Source of the DNA: JAHQVI01 sp963727575
GTDB taxonomy: Bacteria > Pseudomonadota > Alphaproteobacteria > Rhizobiales > Rhodomicrobiaceae
Direction of reading: 5' to 3'
NCBI GenBank assembly: GCA_963727575.1
Contig: CAVSIA010000012.1
Location: 310,001 to 374,000 of the forward strand
Length of the DNA stretch: 64,000 nt
Shown: in pieces, positions 27,902 through 37,218 of the stretch
Numbering within the stretch: the stretch's first letter is position 1
Layout: the number at the start of each line of letters is the position of its first letter
Position numbers and translations under genes: made by a program
Notes under the pieces: generated by a model
Database searches by the model: none
What the model saw: only the letters and a program-made list of their open reading frames with translations
What the model was told of the DNA's origin: nothing

Positions 27902-29052
27902 TACCCGATGGGTCGGCGGCCGATGATCTTCAGGCCGTAGCCTTCAAGACCGATGATTTTCGGCAGTGGTGAATTCGACAGAAGCTCCATCTGGCGCACG
28001 CCGAGGTCGAGCAATATCTGGGCGCCGACGCCGTAATCCACAAGGCGCGCCGCCGCTTCGTGGTCGTGGTCGTGGTCGTGATCGCCCTCGCCCATCGCGG
28101 CACGCAGCCGGGCCGCGACCGAGCCGGTGCCGGCTTCGCGGATGAGAACCAGCACGCCGCACTCGGCCTGGGCGAGATGATGCAGCGAACGATCGATCAG
28201 CGAGCGCCGGTCGGGCTTCGGGCTCAGCCCGACGACGTCCTCCAGCACGTTGAGCGCATGCATGCGCACGAGCACCGGGGCGGAGGCGGTGATGTCGCCC
28301 TTGACCAGCGCAATGTGCTCCTGCCCGTCCACCGAGTTCTGATAGATCTTCAGATCGAATTCGGCGCCGTGCAGGCTGTCGATATGCTTCTGCTCGACGA
28401 CGCGGACGAGGCTGTCATATTTCAGCCGGTAGGAGATCAGGTCGGCGATGGTGCCGATCTTCAACCCGTGGAACTGGGCGAAGGCCATCAGGTCCGGCAT
28501 CCGCGCCATGGTGCCGTCATCGTTCATGATCTCGCAGATCACGCCGGCGGGGGCAAAGCCGGCGAGCCGCGCCAGATCGACGGCGGCCTCCGTATGCCCG
28601 GCACGGACCAGCGAACCGCCGCCGCGGGCGACAAGCGGGAAGACATGGCCGGGCGAGACGATGTCGTGGTGGTCCTTGGCGGGGTCGATGGCGGTGGCGA
28701 TGGTGTGGGCGCGGTCATAGGCGGAGATGCCGGTGGTGATGCCCTCGCGCGCCTCGATGGATACGGTGAAATTCGTCGTGTGCCGCGACTGGTTGGAGCG
28801 CGCCATCAGCTCTAGATGCAGATCGGCGGCGCGGTCCTCGGTCAGCGCCAGGCAGATCAGGCCGCGGCCGTGCTTGGCCATGAAGTTGATCGCCTCCGGC
28901 GTCGCCACCTGAGCGGGGATGACGAGGTCGCCCTCATTTTCCCGGTCTTCGGCATCGACCAGAATGAACATCCGGCCGGCTTTGGCGTCCTCGATGATTT
29001 CCTCGATCGAGGAGAGCTGGCCGAATTGCCGCGGCTTTTCAACGATGCTCAT
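27901..29052 (-). CDS. ribB: DHBP synthase with degenerate GTP cyclohydrolase II domain
   Basis: 383 residues. Residues 1-215 are a complete RibB domain (VDAEDRENEGDLVIPAQ, RSNQSRHTTNFTVSIEAREG, RAGHTEAAVDLARLAG). The C-terminal 165 residues have RibA-like layout, but the zinc cysteines are absent where Cys-x10-Cys-x-Cys is expected (HALNVLEDVVGLSPK), so GTP cyclohydrolase II activity is unlikely. That degeneration is known from alphaproteobacterial RibBA-like fusions. A GDHDHDHDHE insert sits inside the domain. A real RibA must lie elsewhere. Confidence 0.9.
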   Translation of the reverse strand: MSIVEKPRQFGQLSSIEEIIEDAKAGRMFILVDAEDRENEGDLVIPAQVATPEAINFMAKHGRGLICLALTEDRAADLHLELMARSNQSRHTTNFTVSIEAREGITTGISAYDRAHTIATAIDPAKDHHDIVSPGHVFPLVARGGGSLVRAGHTEAAVDLARLAGFAPAGVICEIMNDDGTMARMPDLMAFAQFHGLKIGTIADLISYRLKYDSLVRVVEQKHIDSLHGAEFDLKIYQNSVDGQEHIALVKGDITASAPVLVRMHALNVLEDVVGLSPKPDRRSLIDRSLHHLAQAECGVLVLIREAGTGSVAARLRAAMGEGDHDHDHDHEAAARLVDYGVGAQILLDLGVRQMELLSNSPLPKIIGLEGYGLKIIGRRPIG

Positions 29053-29660
29053 GCACCCGCTCTTTCCTGTTCCGTCAGACGGGCAGCATAGCGCGCCATC
29101 AGATCAACCTCCATATTGAGCCTGTCGCCCGCGCGCTTTTGCCCCCATGTGGTGACCTCAAGCGTGTGCGGAATGATATTGACGCCGAACCGGTTCGCCG
29201 CAACCTCGTTGACGGTCAGCGACGTCCCGTCGAGCGCCACCGAGCCTTTCGACGCGACGAACTTCGCCAGATCCTCGGGGCAGGCGATCTCGAAGCGCTG
29301 CGATCCACCATCAGCAGTGATCGCGACAATCTCGGCCACACCATCTATATGGCCGGTGACGATGTGCCCGCCAAGCTCGTCGCCAATTTTCAGCGACCGC
29401 TCCAGGTTGACGCGCCGTCCGGGGCCCCAGGACCCGAGCGTCGTGCGCGACAGGGTCTCGTTGGAGACGTCGACCGTGAAGACGCATTCGCGCGCTCCCG
29501 CCGCGGCCGCTTCCAGGCGCGTCACCGTCAGGCAGCAGCCGTCGCAGGCGATCGAGGCGCCGATGGCGATCGTGGCGGCGTCGTAGCTGCAGGCGATCCG
29601 GAACACGCCGCCTTGCGCTTCGGCGATCTCGCCGATATCGGTTACGATCCCTGTAAACAT
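29049..29660 (-). CDS. ribE: Riboflavin synthase, alpha subunit
   Basis: 203 residues with two tandem lumazine-binding halves: MFTGIVTDIGEI with DGCCLTVT and FTVDVSNETLSRTTLGSW, then GGHIVTGHIDGVAEI with DGTSLTVNEV and VNIIPHTLEVT. It dismutates two lumazines to riboflavin and the pyrimidine. Its stop overlaps the next gene's start (ATGA). Confidence 0.95.
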   Translation of the reverse strand: MFTGIVTDIGEIAEAQGGVFRIACSYDAATIAIGASIACDGCCLTVTRLEAAAAGARECVFTVDVSNETLSRTTLGSWGPGRRVNLERSLKIGDELGGHIVTGHIDGVAEIVAITADGGSQRFEIACPEDLAKFVASKGSVALDGTSLTVNEVAANRFGVNIIPHTLEVTTWGQKRAGDRLNMEVDLMARYAARLTEQERAGA

Positions 29661-29661
29661 C

Positions 29662-30831
29662 TCACCCTTGCCAAAAATCGATCCTGCGATAGGTCCACAG
29701 CAGGTCCTCGCCGATCGGCCGCCGGTCGGCGAGCCGGAACGCCGGGCTGTCGGTCACGGCTTCGAGCCCGGCCGGCGCAAACGGCATGATCGTCGCGCCG
29801 CGCACCTCCTTACTGCCTTGGAAGATAATCGCTTCGTCGACAAGCCCTTCTTTTAGAAGGTTGGCCTCGAGCGACGGGCCGCCTTCGACGAGGACGCGCG
29901 TCAGGCCGGCTTCGGCAAGCGCGCGCAGCACCGCATGCAGATCGAGCCGGCCAAGCGCATTCTTCGGCGCGCTGATGACCGTGGTGTCGAGCTCCTCCAG
30001 ACGCTTGCGCCGTTTCTCCGGCGCGTCCGAGGCCGAGACCACCCAGACCGGAGCGGTGCTCAGATTCTTCAGCATTTTGGCGTGACGGCTGAGACGCGCC
30101 TCGGTCGACAGCACGATGCGGAGCGGCGAGCGCCAGCTCATGCCGGGCAGCCGGCAGGTGAGATCCGGATCGTCGGCGAGCATGGTGCCGTAGCCGATCA
30201 GGATAGCGTCCGCCTCGGCGCGCAGCATATGACCGAGCGCCCGCGCGTGGTTGCTGGTCGCCCAGACCGGCATGCCGCCGCCGCCCGCCGGAATGAAACC
30301 GGCGCGGTCGACCGCGAGCTTGATCTGGATATGCGGGCGGTGCGCGGTCAGCCGCAGCTCGTGGCCGAGCGTCAGCCAGCGCGCTTCCTGCGGCAGCGGC
30401 CCGCGGACGACTTCGATGCCGTTGTCGACAAGGCGTTGCAGGCCCTTGCCCGCGACGCGCGGATCGGGATCACCAACGCCGTAAACCACCCGCGCGACGC
30501 CGGCATCGATCACCGCATCGGCGCAAGGCGGCGTTTTCCCCCAATGCGAGCAGGGCTCCAGGGTTGCGTAGAGCGTGCCCCCGCGGGCCGCTTCGCCGGC
30601 TTGCGCAAGCGCGATCGCCTCCGCATGCGGGCGCCCGCCATTGCCGGTCCAACCGCAGCCGACGATCCGTCCGCCCCGGTCGACGACCACCGCCCCGACC
30701 GACGGGTTCGGCCAGCACTGGCCGAGACCGCGCCGTCCAAGCGCGAGCGCCAATCCCATATTCGCCAGATCCCCCGTATGCCTCGAAAGGATCCGCCTGC
30801 TTCTGAATGCTCGAAAATCAGCGGCGCTCAT
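29662..30831 (-). CDS. ribD: Bifunctional riboflavin deaminase/reductase
   Basis: 389 residues from ATG 30831. The N-terminal deaminase has zinc ligands in GRPHAEAIALAQAG and ATLEPCSHWGKTPPC. The C-terminal reductase has IQIKLAVDRAGFIPAGG and VLVEGGPSLEANLL. It performs the second and third steps of riboflavin synthesis. The start overlaps the end of nrdR by 14 bases. Confidence 0.95.
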   Translation of the reverse strand: MSAADFRAFRSRRILSRHTGDLANMGLALALGRRGLGQCWPNPSVGAVVVDRGGRIVGCGWTGNGGRPHAEAIALAQAGEAARGGTLYATLEPCSHWGKTPPCADAVIDAGVARVVYGVGDPDPRVAGKGLQRLVDNGIEVVRGPLPQEARWLTLGHELRLTAHRPHIQIKLAVDRAGFIPAGGGGMPVWATSNHARALGHMLRAEADAILIGYGTMLADDPDLTCRLPGMSWRSPLRIVLSTEARLSRHAKMLKNLSTAPVWVVSASDAPEKRRKRLEELDTTVISAPKNALGRLDLHAVLRALAEAGLTRVLVEGGPSLEANLLKEGLVDEAIIFQGSKEVRGATIMPFAPAGLEAVTDSPAFRLADRRPIGEDLLWTYRRIDFWQG

Positions 30832-31357
30832 TTTTGCCGGGGTTGGATCGGCTGCCTGCCCGATCGGGCTTTGCCGGGGATTTCGGCGGTAGCTCGGATT
30901 CGTCGCGTTCACTGCTGATCTCGCCTAATACCGCCTCGAAATCCCGCGCCTCGCGGAAGTTCTTGTAGACCGAGGCAAAACGGACATAAGCGACCTCATC
31001 AAGCTGGCGCAACTCCTCCATGACCAATTCGCCGATCTTGGGAGAGGCAATCTCGTTTTCCCCCTGCGTCTCCAGCTTGCGCACGATACCGCTGACAAGC
31101 TGCTCGATGGCGTCCTGGTCGACCGGGCGCTTGCGCAGCGCGATCTGCAACGACCTCGTGAGCTTGTCGCGGTCGAACAGCACGCGCCGCCCGCTGCGCT
31201 TCATGACCATCAGCTCGCGCAGCTGGACCCGCTCGAACGTCGTGAACCGCCCGCCGCATTGCGGGCAAAACCTCCGGCGCCGGATCGCCGTATTGTCCTC
31301 TGTGGGACGGGAGTCCTTAACCTGTGTATCGTTTGCGCCGCAATAAGGGCACCGCAT
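30818..31357 (-). CDS. nrdR: Transcriptional repressor NrdR
   Basis: 179 residues. The N-terminal zinc ribbon MRCPYCGANDTQVKDSRP with RRRRFCPQCGGRFTTFERV is diagnostic, followed by an ATP-cone domain. NrdR senses (d)ATP and represses ribonucleotide reductase genes. A basic low-complexity tail of about 30 residues follows the ATP-cone and overlaps ribD. The glyA-nrdR-ribD order is typical of alphaproteobacteria. Confidence 0.95.
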   Translation of the reverse strand: MRCPYCGANDTQVKDSRPTEDNTAIRRRRFCPQCGGRFTTFERVQLRELMVMKRSGRRVLFDRDKLTRSLQIALRKRPVDQDAIEQLVSGIVRKLETQGENEIASPKIGELVMEELRQLDEVAYVRFASVYKNFREARDFEAVLGEISSERDESELPPKSPAKPDRAGSRSNPGKNERR

Positions 31358-31400
31358 TCCGCGCCTCGAAGCTCAAGAGAATAGCGCCCGTTGCCGCGCG

Positions 31401-32712
31401 CTATTGGTTGTAGATCGGATAGCGTTCGCACAGTTCTACGGCTTCACGCTTGACGCGCTCCTCCACCTGGCCATTTCCGCTATCGCCATTCGTGACAAGG
31501 CCATCCAGAACCTCGGTGATCATCCGCCCGATCTGACTGAATTCCCGCTGGCCGAAGCCTCGCGTCGTTCCTGCAGGAGAGCCGAGCCTGATCCCCGAGG
31601 TCACGAACGGCTTTTGCTCGTCGAACGGAACGGCGTTCTTGTTGCAGGTAATGTTCGCGCGGCCCAGAGCGGCTTCCGCGGCCTTACCCGTCAAACCCTT
31701 CAGCCCGAGATCCACCAGGATGAGATGGGTGTCCGTTCCGCCGGTCACGAGACCGTAACCGGCCGACGCGATAGCCTCGCCCATTGCTTTCGCATTTGCA
31801 ACCACATCTTGTGCGTATTTCGTAAATTCGGGCCTGAGCGCTTCACCGAAAGCCACGGCTTTGGCAGCGATAATATGCATCAGCGGACCGCCTTGAAGAC
31901 CGGGAAAAATCGCCGAGTTGATGCGCTTGGCGATGTCGCCGTCATTCGTAAGGATCATGCCGCCGCGCGGCCCGCGCAGTGTCTTGTGCGTGGTGGTGGT
32001 GACGACATGGGCATGCGGGAACGGGCTCGGATGCACGCCGGCGGCGACGAGGCCGGCGAAATGCGCCATGTCCACCATGAGACAGGCGCCGACGCTGTCG
32101 GCGATCTCGCGGAAACGCTCGAAGTCGATCACGCGGGCATAGGCGGAGCCGCCGGCGATGATCATGGTGCGGCTTGTGATCCTCGGCAAGGCTCAGCACC
32201 TGGTCGTAGTCGATCCGCCCGTCTTCGCGGCGCACGCCATACTGGACGGCGTCGAACCATTTGCCGGACATGTTCGGCGCCGCGCCGTGGGTCAGGTGGC
32301 CGCCCGCGTCGAGGCTCATCCCGAGAATGGTATCGCCGGGTTTGGCGAGCGCCAGCATGACGCCCTGATTGGCCTGGGAGCCGGAATGCGGCTGGACATT
32401 GGCGAAACCGCAATTGAACAGCCGCTTGGCGCGCTCCATGGCGACGTTTTCAGCGACGTCGACATATTCGCAGCCGCCGTAATAGCGCTTGGCCGGATAG
32501 CCTTCGGCATATTTGTTGGTCAGCACACTGCCGGCCGCCTCGAGCACGGCGCGCGACACGATATTCTCCGAGGCGATCAGCTCGATCTCTTGCTGCTGGC
32601 GTTTCAACTCGCTCGTAATCGCGCCATACAGCTCCGGGTCGCTTTCCGCGAGGGATCGGGTGAAGAAGCCGTTTTCTTGTGGAGTGGCCGCCAGAGCGTT
32701 CGATACCGTCAT
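31401..32712 (-). CDS. glyA: Serine hydroxymethyltransferase, frame break near 32167
   Basis: About 437 residues after joining two frames. N-terminal IELIASENIVSRAVLEA, NKYAEGYPAKRYYGGCEYVD and NVQPHSGSQANQGVM, and C-terminal VVTTTTHKTLRGPRGG with the PLP lysine, are all typical. The frame moves from SLAEDHKP to MIIAGGSAYARVIDF across one extra base. It interconverts serine and glycine and loads one-carbon units on folate. It heads the nrdR-rib cluster. Confidence 0.92.
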
Positions 32713-33018
32713 AGAGAATCCTGCTTGTGAGCTTTTAGTAATTTGCGGTGCGCTCCCCGGCCGGATCTGCCGCTTCTTGCTGCGACAGCGCCGCTGCCGA
32801 TCCGGCTCCCGCGTTCCGCAATCCTCGATCCGATAGGTACCACAGATGCACCCAAGATGCGATTTGCTGTTTCTTTTTGTGCAGTTTTATGACGCGTCTT
32901 TCGCCAACCGCAACATGATTCAGAACAATCCCGAGCACCTTTTACGCCGGCAGTCCTTGAAGATGGCCCGCCGCATGAGAAATACTAGCGAGAAGCACGA
33001 AATCCATAGCGAGGCGAG
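32713..33018. other. 306-bp divergent gap between glyA and the M16 peptidase gene
   Basis: No gene is supported here. An A/T-rich part near 32860-32890 may include the glyA promoter. I looked for a riboswitch-like fold ahead of glyA and could not recognise one. Confidence 0.45.
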
Positions 33019-35940
33019 ATGACAGTTTCACACGGTTTCCAACTGCAGCGCGAAAAGGAACTCCAAGAAATCGGCTGCGTCGCCCGCCTGTACGTCCATC
33101 AGAAGACCGGCGCCGAACTGCTTTCTCTGATCGGAGACGACGAGAACAAAGTCTTCGGCGTCAGCTTTCGGACCCCGCCCGCCGATTCTACCGGCATCGC
33201 CCATATCCTGGAGCATTCCGTGCTCTGCGGGTCGCGCAAATATCCGGTCAAGGCGCCTTTCCTGGAAATGCTGAAGAGCTCGCTCAACACCTTTCTCAAC
33301 GCAATGACGTACCCGGACAAGACCGTCTATCCGGTCGCCAGCATCAACCTTCAGGATTTCTACAATCTCGTCGACGTTTATCTGGACGCCGTCTTTCATC
33401 CGCGCATCACGCCCGACACGCTGAAGCAGGAGGGCTGGCATTACGAGCTGGATGCGCCGGGCGCACCGCTGATCTACAAGGGCGTCGTCTTCAACGAAAT
33501 GAAGGGCAGCTATTCCTCGCCGGACGACCGCGTCTACCGGCTCTCCAAGCGATCGCTGTTTCCCGACACCACCTATGGCGTCGATTCGGGCGGCGATCCA
33601 CGCGACATCCCCAACCTGACATTCGACGCGTTCAAGAGTTTCCATCAGCGGCTCTATCATCCCTCGAACGCCAAATTCTTCTTCTATGGCGACGACGATC
33701 CCGAAAAGCGGCTCGAGATTCTCGATGCGCTGCTGAGCGAATTTTCGCATCTGGACGTGGACTCCGCCGTTCCGCTGCAGCAGCGCTACAACGCGCCGCG
33801 CAAGATGCATTTCCCTCTGCCGGTCGGCGCCGCCGAGGAGGGCGAACGTCAGGCGCGGATCACCATCAACTGGATGCTCGACGAGGCGAAATCGGTCGAG
33901 GAGAGCCTGGCGCTCGGTATTCTGAGCGACATTCTCGTCGGCTCGCCGGCCGCGCCGCTGCGCAAGGCGCTGATCGACTCCCGCCTCGGCGACGACATCA
34001 CCGGCACCGGGCTGATGAGCTCGCTCCGCCAGGGGCAGTTCGGCGCCGGCCTGAAAGGCGTCGACCCGGATGACGCCGACAAGATCGAGACGCTGATCCT
34101 CGATACGCTCGGCAAGCTCGCCGATGAGGGCATCGATCCGCTCACGGTCGAGGCGTCGGTCAACTCCGCCGAGTTCCGGCTGCGGGAAAACAACACCGGC
34201 TCCTATCCGCGCGGCCTCGGCACGATGCTGCGCGCGCTGCAATATTGGAACTACGACCGCGATCCGCTGGAGCCGCTGTCCTGGCAGGGGCCGTTCGATG
34301 CGCTCAAGGCGCGGCTGGAGGGGAGCGAGCGCGTCTTCGAAGGCATGGTCCGCAACCTGCTTCTCGACAACCAGCACCGCACCGCCGTTCTGTTCACCCC
34401 CGATCCGGATCTCGCCCAGCGCGAGGTCGACGACGAGCGCGCGCGTCTCGACGCCGTCCGCGCCGGCATGAGCGAGGACGATGTCGAGGCGGTGATCGAC
34501 CAGACCCGCGACCTGAAGCGCAAGCAGGAAACGCCCGACACGCCGGAGGCGCTCGCCACGCTGCCGAGGCTGACGCTGAAGGATCTGGAGCCGAAGATCG
34601 CGCCGATCCCGATCGAGACCGGCGAGCTGTCCGGCGCCCGCATCGTCACGCATGACCTGCCGACCAACGGCGTGGTCTATCTCGATGTCGCGCTCGACAT
34701 CCGCCGGCTGCCGTCCGGGCTGCTGCCTTATGTCGGGGTGTTCCGGCGCGCGCTTCTGGAGACGGGAGCGGGAGCCTACGACATGGTGCAGCTTTCGCAG
34801 CGGATCGGGCGCGCGACGGGCGGCCTGTCGACAAGCCTGTGGACGTCGACCATGGCCGGCGGCGAGGGTCCCTGCGCCGCCGGGCTGTTCGTGCGCTCCA
34901 AGGCGATCCCCGAAAGGGCTGACGAGCTGAGCGCGATCGTTTCCGACGTCCTGCTCGACGCCAAGCTCGACAATCGCGAGCGCATCGAACAGGTCGTCAA
35001 CGAGGAACGCGCAGGGCTCGAAGCGCGGCTCGTGCCCGGCGGCTCCGGCATTGCCGGAATGCGGCTGCGCGCCAGCCTCGACGAGGCGGATTGGGCGGCC
35101 GAGACCATGGGCGGCATCAGCTATCTGATCGCGCTGCGGCAGATGGCGGCGGACATGAAGGACAATCCGGCGACGGTGCTGGACGCGCTGCGGCAGATCC
35201 GCGGCATCCTGGTCCGGCGCGACGCCATGGTCTTCAACGTCACCGCCGAGGCGGCGGATATCGGCCGGATCGAGCCGGTGCTGGCCCGGCTGATCGAGTC
35301 CATGCCGTCCGGCGCCGCCGAGCGGCCGGACTGGCTGACGCCGGCATTGCCGCGTTTCGAGGGGCTGACCATCCCGGCCAAGGTCAATTACGTGGCCAAG
35401 GGCGAGAGCCTGCCCAAGCTCGGCCATACGCCCGGCGGCGCGGCGCTGGTCGCCAGCCACTGGCTGCGCGGCGCATGGCTGTGGGACAAGGTGCGCGTCC
35501 AGGGCGGCGCTTACGGCGCGTTCAGCGCGCTGGATCTGCGCTCGGGCACCTTCAACTTCGCCTCATACCGCGATCCCAATCTGCTTGAGACGATTGCGGT
35601 CTACGATGGCGCGGGCAGTTTCCTGCGCAGTATCGCCGGCAATGCCGGCGATCTGGAGCGCGCCATCATCGGCACCATCGGGCTGCTCGACACCTACCGG
35701 CTGCCCGATGCCAAGGGCTTCGTCTCGCTGCAGCGTCATCTTGCCGGGGACAGCGACGAGCGGCAGCAGACCATTCGCGACGAAGTGCTCGGCACCGATG
35801 CCGGCGGCCTTCGCGCCTTCGCCGACGCGCTGGATGCGGTCGCCGCGCATGGCCGCGTCGTCGTGCTCGGATCGAAGGACGCCATCGACGGCGCCAACGC
35901 CAAGCTCGATGACCGCTTCACCGTGACCAAGGTGCTCTGA
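33019..35940 (+). CDS. M16C metallopeptidase, presequence protease (PreP)-like
   Basis: 973 residues, the full length of PreP/Cym1-type enzymes, with no frame break. The inverted zinc motif is HILEH near residue 56, with the distal Glu expected in the GVVFNEMKGSYSSPDD block. The four-domain clam-shell is implied by two M16 halves joined by the helical linker around residues 480-520. PreP enzymes degrade small peptides such as cleaved signal or targeting peptides. It has no signal peptide, so it acts in the cytoplasm. Confidence 0.9.
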   Translation: MTVSHGFQLQREKELQEIGCVARLYVHQKTGAELLSLIGDDENKVFGVSFRTPPADSTGIAHILEHSVLCGSRKYPVKAPFLEMLKSSLNTFLNAMTYPDKTVYPVASINLQDFYNLVDVYLDAVFHPRITPDTLKQEGWHYELDAPGAPLIYKGVVFNEMKGSYSSPDDRVYRLSKRSLFPDTTYGVDSGGDPRDIPNLTFDAFKSFHQRLYHPSNAKFFFYGDDDPEKRLEILDALLSEFSHLDVDSAVPLQQRYNAPRKMHFPLPVGAAEEGERQARITINWMLDEAKSVEESLALGILSDILVGSPAAPLRKALIDSRLGDDITGTGLMSSLRQGQFGAGLKGVDPDDADKIETLILDTLGKLADEGIDPLTVEASVNSAEFRLRENNTGSYPRGLGTMLRALQYWNYDRDPLEPLSWQGPFDALKARLEGSERVFEGMVRNLLLDNQHRTAVLFTPDPDLAQREVDDERARLDAVRAGMSEDDVEAVIDQTRDLKRKQETPDTPEALATLPRLTLKDLEPKIAPIPIETGELSGARIVTHDLPTNGVVYLDVALDIRRLPSGLLPYVGVFRRALLETGAGAYDMVQLSQRIGRATGGLSTSLWTSTMAGGEGPCAAGLFVRSKAIPERADELSAIVSDVLLDAKLDNRERIEQVVNEERAGLEARLVPGGSGIAGMRLRASLDEADWAAETMGGISYLIALRQMAADMKDNPATVLDALRQIRGILVRRDAMVFNVTAEAADIGRIEPVLARLIESMPSGAAERPDWLTPALPRFEGLTIPAKVNYVAKGESLPKLGHTPGGAALVASHWLRGAWLWDKVRVQGGAYGAFSALDLRSGTFNFASYRDPNLLETIAVYDGAGSFLRSIAGNAGDLERAIIGTIGLLDTYRLPDAKGFVSLQRHLAGDSDERQQTIRDEVLGTDAGGLRAFADALDAVAAHGRVVVLGSKDAIDGANAKLDDRFTVTKVL

Positions 35941-36016
35941 TCGGCTGCGCCGCGCGTCTCGTCAGGGCCGTGCGGCGCAAATGCCTTTCCCCTTCCGCAT
36001 TTCTGTGAGAGATAGA

Positions 36017-36061
36017 GCACGATCGGGAAAAGCGGACACCGGTTTTCCCGAAAAATCGTGC
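36017..36061. repeat. Dispersed intergenic element, copy 3 (near-perfect palindrome)
   Basis: GCACGAT (36017-36023) mirrors ATCGTGC (36055-36061), and CGGGAAAA (36024-36031) mirrors TTTTCCCG (36043-36050), around ACACCGG. The element lies between the peptidase and the solute-binding protein genes and shares the ACCGGTTTTCC core with copy 2. Confidence 0.65.
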
Positions 36062-36161
36062 GAAAACAAAAGACTTTGGTGCATGAGCGATTCAACATGA
36101 AGCGATCATGCTCTTGCGCGGACGGCCGGCATCCGCCGGCCTCATCAATCGGGCACTCGCG

Positions 36162-36988
36162 ATGACGTTCAAATCCGCGCCGGCACTGGCCGCCGTCCTG
36201 TTCCTTGCCGCCGTCGCCGCCGTGACGCTTCCGGCGCGAGCAACGACCCTCGCCGAGATCAAGGCCAAGGGCGAGATCATCGTCGGCGTCAAGGACACCG
36301 ACCCGCCCTTCGGCTGGCGCGACGAGAGCGGCGAGCTGGTCGGCATGGAGCCGGATCTGGCACGCGACCTTGCCGCGCAGCTTGGGGTGACGCTGAAGCT
36401 GTTTCCGGTCACGGCGGTCACCCGGTTGCAGTTCCTCCAGGCCGGCATGGTCGATGCCGTCATTGCAACGATGGCGGTGACGCCGCATCGCGAGAAGGAA
36501 GCCGAACTCGTCCAGCCGCCCTATTTCGCCAGCCGGCTGGCCGTGCTGACGCTGCCCGACGGCGCACCGGTGCCGCTTGCGAGCCTCAACGGAAAACGCA
36601 TCTGCACGCTGCTCAGCGCCTATTACAACGCCGAACTGACCAGCCGGGCGCCGAATATCACGCTGGCCCTGTTCCGCTCGCCGCTCGATGCCGCCAAGGA
36701 ACTTGCGGAGGGACGCTGTGTCGGTTTCGTCTGGGAGGATGTGCGGCTCATTCACCTGAAAGCGGAACAGCCCGATCTGCTCGGCAAATACGAGGTTCTC
36801 GAAACTGACGCCGAGCCGACGCCCTGGGTCATGGCGCTACCGGCGGGCGACCGGAACGCCGAGCTGACCACGTCCTGTCGGGCGTGGTGACCGGCTGGCA
36901 CAAGAGCGGCAAGCTGATCGAGCTGGAGAAGAAATGGCTCGGCCGCGAAACGCCCTGGGCCGTCGAGATGCGCGACAAGACGCAGTGA
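36162..36988 (+). CDS. Family 3 solute-binding protein, frame break near 36862
   Basis: About 275 residues. Signal peptide near ALAAVLFLAAVAAVTLPARA, then the SBP_bac_3 pattern: IKAKGEIIVGVKDTDPPFGW and LVGMEPDLARDLAAQLGV. The frame seems to stop at 36890, but inserting one G after GCCGAGCTG continues as LDHVLSGVVTGWHKSGKL to a stop at 36988. Proteins of this type bind amino acids or organic acids for ABC importers. No permease or ATPase gene lies beside it, so it is an orphan. Confidence 0.8.
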
Positions 36989-37065
36989 CGGCTCTCGCTG
37001 ATCTGAGCCGGAGGCTGACGAAAGAACGCCAGAGCGCGATCCGTTTAAGCCGAACCCCCTCGGCC

Positions 37066-37142
37066 GAAATCCCCGCGCAGGCGGGGATCCAGGAAACTCG
37101 TGAGGCCGCGGAGTGCTGGATCCCCGTTTTCATGGGGATTTC
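37066..37142. repeat. Double-hairpin palindromic element
   Basis: GAAATCCCCG ... CGGGGATCCAG (37066-37092) and CTGGATCCCCG ... GGGGATTTC (37116-37142) form two hairpins, and the halves are mirror images of each other. It sits in the convergent gap between the binding-protein gene and dadA. The sequence ATCCCCGC..GCGGGGATCCAG resembles extragenic palindromes known in several alphaproteobacteria. Confidence 0.6.
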
Positions 37143-37218
37143 GCCTCGGTTTTTCGCTGCGGAATCCCTCTCGATCGATGCCGCTCCGGGCGCTAGCGAT
37201 CGCCGTCGCCCTACCGCG

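Noticed and set aside
33028..35460. 810-codon open frame antisense to the M16 peptidase gene
   Set aside because: High GC keeps the opposite frame open. Its composition is Arg/Gln/Asp-biased without any motif, while the plus strand encodes a complete peptidase.
35946..35979. Inverted repeat TGCGCCGC/GCGGCGCA after the M16 peptidase gene
   Set aside because: The loop is long and no T run follows. It could be chance in GC-rich DNA.
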